Source: Spirochaeta sp. (GTDB taxonomy: Bacteria; Spirochaetota; Spirochaetia; DSM-27196; Alkalispirochaetaceae). Taken from it: a DNA stretch of 7,606 nt. The notes under the pieces are model-generated. The model saw only the letters and a list, made by a program, of their open reading frames with translations. It was not told where the DNA came from and did not search any database. Location: positions 1-7,606 of the forward strand of contig JAQIBO010000534.1 of the NCBI GenBank assembly GCA_027859055.1, in the 5' to 3' direction. Shown here one piece after another: positions 6,178 through 7,606 of this stretch. A program made the position numbers and the translations under genes. Position 1 is the stretch's first letter; each line of letters opens with the position of its first letter.

Positions 6178-6190
6178 TCTCATTATGAGA
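6178..6190. repeat. Perfect palindrome TCTCATTATGAGA, possible operator
   Basis: Six-base arms TCTCAT and ATGAGA flank a single T. On the minus strand it contains CATAAT, a five-of-six -10 match, about 100 bases upstream of the lipoprotein start, though no good -35 element is paired with it. A dimeric regulator site is possible; no factor is identified. Confidence 0.35.
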
Positions 6191-6548
6191 ATTGGGACCT
6201 CTTTTCCGGCAGGAAATCCACAGGAAGCCGGTGTATGCTGACCGCACGGCCACGCTCCGGTATCGGGGGCGCCGCGGAGCGTTCCTGTCGGTGCGGTCCG
6301 GTAGGTCCGTACCTGTTTCGGACTGTGTACTGCGGTACGCCCGCTATTCGTCCTCCGCGGCCGAAACGAATCCATACCATCTTCGAACGGCACTTTGACG
6401 ACTTCTGCGAGCAATAGGACGCGAAATACCCAGGGCACCTTCGGCATGAACCGCGTCGAGCGTGGTAGAGTCCCATAACGTTGTGTAAAAAGCGGTAGAG
6501 CTAAACAGCCACCGCGCGTCGGCGTCGTTCGCGAGATATCGTACCCGT

Positions 6549-6567
6549 ATGGAGAGGACATCTCCAT
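6549..6567. repeat. Small hairpin in the intergenic region
   Basis: ATGGAGA (6549-6555) and TCTCCAT (6561-6567) pair perfectly around the 5-base loop GGACA. There is no T-run on either side. It could be an RNA structure or a protein site, or chance. Confidence 0.35.
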
Positions 6568-6734
6568 GGAATCGGGTTATTACGTCAGTTGTTCATATCG
6601 GCTGTGAGGTTTTATCGTATCGCTCTCGAAGAGAGGAGCTTGAAGCCAGTTGAAGCGAAGGAACCCGGTCAGGCAATCGGAAGAAAGCGTTTTCGTACCG
6701 ACACGATCCCGCCGTCCGGTACGCACCGGGTTGG

Positions 6735-7606
6735 TTACTCGGGAGCCCAGGCGTAACGGTTTTTACCGGCGCGCTTCGCCACGTACATACCGGCGTCGGC
6801 GCGTCGAACGATCTCATCCGCCATACCGACCTCGGACTCGATACAGCCGGGGTCAAAGCCACCGAATATCCCGATCGACGCGCCGATTACGACGGTTTCT
6901 CCCGCTGACAGATGGATCGGATCAGCGATCGCCTTCTGGATTTTTCCGGCCACGTTTTCCGCGGCAATCCGGTCCGGTACGTGGATCGCACATACTACGA
7001 ACTCATCTCCGCCAAGGCGGGCAACGAGGTCGCTGGTCCGGACGCACACCTTCAGACGGTGAGCGACTTCAACGAGAACCTCGTCGCCGGCATCATGACC
7101 GTGCCGATCATTGACTGGCTTGAATCCATCCACATCGATGAAGAGCGTAACGAACGGCTGCTCGTACCGTGCCATCATTTCGCACATACGATTGAGGTTT
7201 TCGTACAGGTACCGGCGGTTAGGGAGTCGAGTCAGCTCATCGATAAATGCTGCGCTCTCGATCTGCCGGCGGTAGTCGTTTCGTTGTTGCAGCGATCGGA
7301 AGAGTATGTATCCACCGACACCGCCTAGAACCAGGGCGATCACCAGCGGTACGGCGAGTCGTTTCATCTGGCTGATCAGATCGATTCCCAGTTCACGCTC
7401 GCTTACTCGGTATACCAGGTACCAGGGGCGGATTGCGCCGGGGTCCACAACCCCGGCGAACGGATATACGACGGAGGACGCGACGATCTGGGATCTCTCA
7501 GAGACGGTAAAGGGGTCGTCGGAAAAGACTTCCGTGACGAAGCGGTCAAACTCAGTTTTCGCGTTTGGTTCGCGCCCCGCCTCTTCCGGAAACATAAACA
7601 ACCATT
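6735..7606 (-). CDS. Membrane-bound diguanylate cyclase, N-terminus beyond the right edge
   Basis: The frame is open to the edge (a TTG at 7601 is probably not the real start), leaving about 289 residues. Visible in order, numbering from 7601: the end of an extracytoplasmic sensor domain (about 1-75) with the VVYPFAGV and WYLVYRV strands typical of the last part of a Cache-type fold; one transmembrane helix (about 82-101); a short linker; and a GGDEF domain (about 115-285). The catalytic motif is GGDEF itself (197-201), the metal/substrate strand is FIDVDGFKPVNDRHGHDAGD (154-173), and the RxxD inhibitory site RTSD (188-191) sits exactly five residues before GGDEF. It should therefore make cyclic di-GMP from two GTP and be product-inhibited. 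No EAL or other output domain follows; the protein ends soon after the GKNR motif, which is normal. What it senses cannot be told from this part. It is the most upstream minus-strand gene here, 655 bases from the next. Confidence 0.93.
   Translation of the reverse strand, partial: WLFMFPEEAGREPNAKTEFDRFVTEVFSDDPFTVSERSQIVASSVVYPFAGVVDPGAIRPWYLVYRVSERELGIDLISQMKRLAVPLVIALVLGGVGGYILFRSLQQRNDYRRQIESAAFIDELTRLPNRRYLYENLNRMCEMMARYEQPFVTLFIDVDGFKPVNDRHGHDAGDEVLVEVAHRLKVCVRTSDLVARLGGDEFVVCAIHVPDRIAAENVAGKIQKAIADPIHLSAGETVVIGASIGIFGGFDPGCIESEVGMADEIVRRADAGMYVAKRAGKNRYAWAPE

Larger units (their letters stand above)
6080..6734. other. 655-base intergenic stretch without a convincing gene
   Basis: It lies between the GGDEF gene and the lipoprotein gene, both on the minus strand. 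Open frames exist on both strands (for example minus 6567-6130 and plus 6192-6398), but they lack ribosome-binding sites, overlap each other antisense and are rich in Arg, Pro, Ser and Gly, as expected from non-coding GC-rich sequence. Contents I can support: the lipoprotein ribosome-binding site, a 13-base palindrome at 6178-6190, a hairpin at 6549-6567 and a small CTCTC-GAA-GAGAG repeat near 6620-6640. No tRNA, CRISPR array or insertion-sequence ends were seen. Confidence 0.5.

Noticed and set aside
6360..6500. Possible tRNA in the intergenic region (CTTCGAA resembling a T-arm)
   Set aside because: No acceptor stem, anticodon arm or T-arm consensus could be built around it.
6130..6567. 145-codon minus-strand ORF between the GGDEF and lipoprotein genes
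   Set aside because: No ribosome-binding site, Arg/Pro/Ser-rich composition and no recognisable motifs; it looks like non-coding GC-rich sequence.
6710..6735. CCGGT-ACGC-ACCGG hairpin after the GGDEF stop as a terminator
   Set aside because: Only 5 bp of stem and no T-run on the minus strand.

Overview
The window looks like a bacterial chromosome segment of fairly high GC. Taken together, a two-membrane-segment chemoreceptor next to cheW, a seven-helix membrane AraC-type regulator, a lipoprotein with a lipobox signal peptide and a membrane GGDEF protein fit a free-living spirochaete or a similar environmental Gram-negative. That assignment is an inference: no rRNA or other phylogenetic marker is present.

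Layout. (1) Positions 1-1108 are a scrambled biosynthetic region. A fragment of a VapC-like PIN-domain protein on the minus strand has lost its 5' end and runs off the left edge. It abuts the start of a riboflavin synthase gene (ribE, good Shine-Dalgarno). That gene has an internal out-of-frame deletion. Its remaining 3' part is fused in frame to a lumazine synthase gene (ribH) that lacks its N-terminus. Any ribBA-type gene that normally lies between them in many rib operons is absent. (2) Positions 1370-3960 hold an intact two-gene chemotaxis unit: a 689-residue chemoreceptor with two CHASE3-like sensor repeats and a C-terminal CheR/CheB-docking-like pentapeptide, then cheW. (3) Positions 4124-5227, minus strand and convergent with cheW, encode a 7TM AraC-family regulator. 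Its predicted promoter lies so close to the start codon that the mRNA may be leaderless, and a T-run terminator overlaps its stop codon. (4) Positions 5531-6079, minus strand, encode an unknown lipoprotein. (5) Positions 6080-6734 are 655 bases without a convincing gene and contain a few small palindromes. (6) Position 6735 to the right edge, minus strand, is the C-terminal part of a membrane-bound diguanylate cyclase with intact GGDEF and RxxD inhibitory motifs.

How the genes work together. The chemoreceptor and CheW would couple ligand sensing to a CheA kinase encoded elsewhere. The cyclase and AraC regulator are separate signalling outputs; nothing in the window links them to the chemoreceptor beyond proximity. 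The rib region probably does not make a normal riboflavin pathway. It is the most unusual part, and either a real deletion series or an assembly artefact could explain it.
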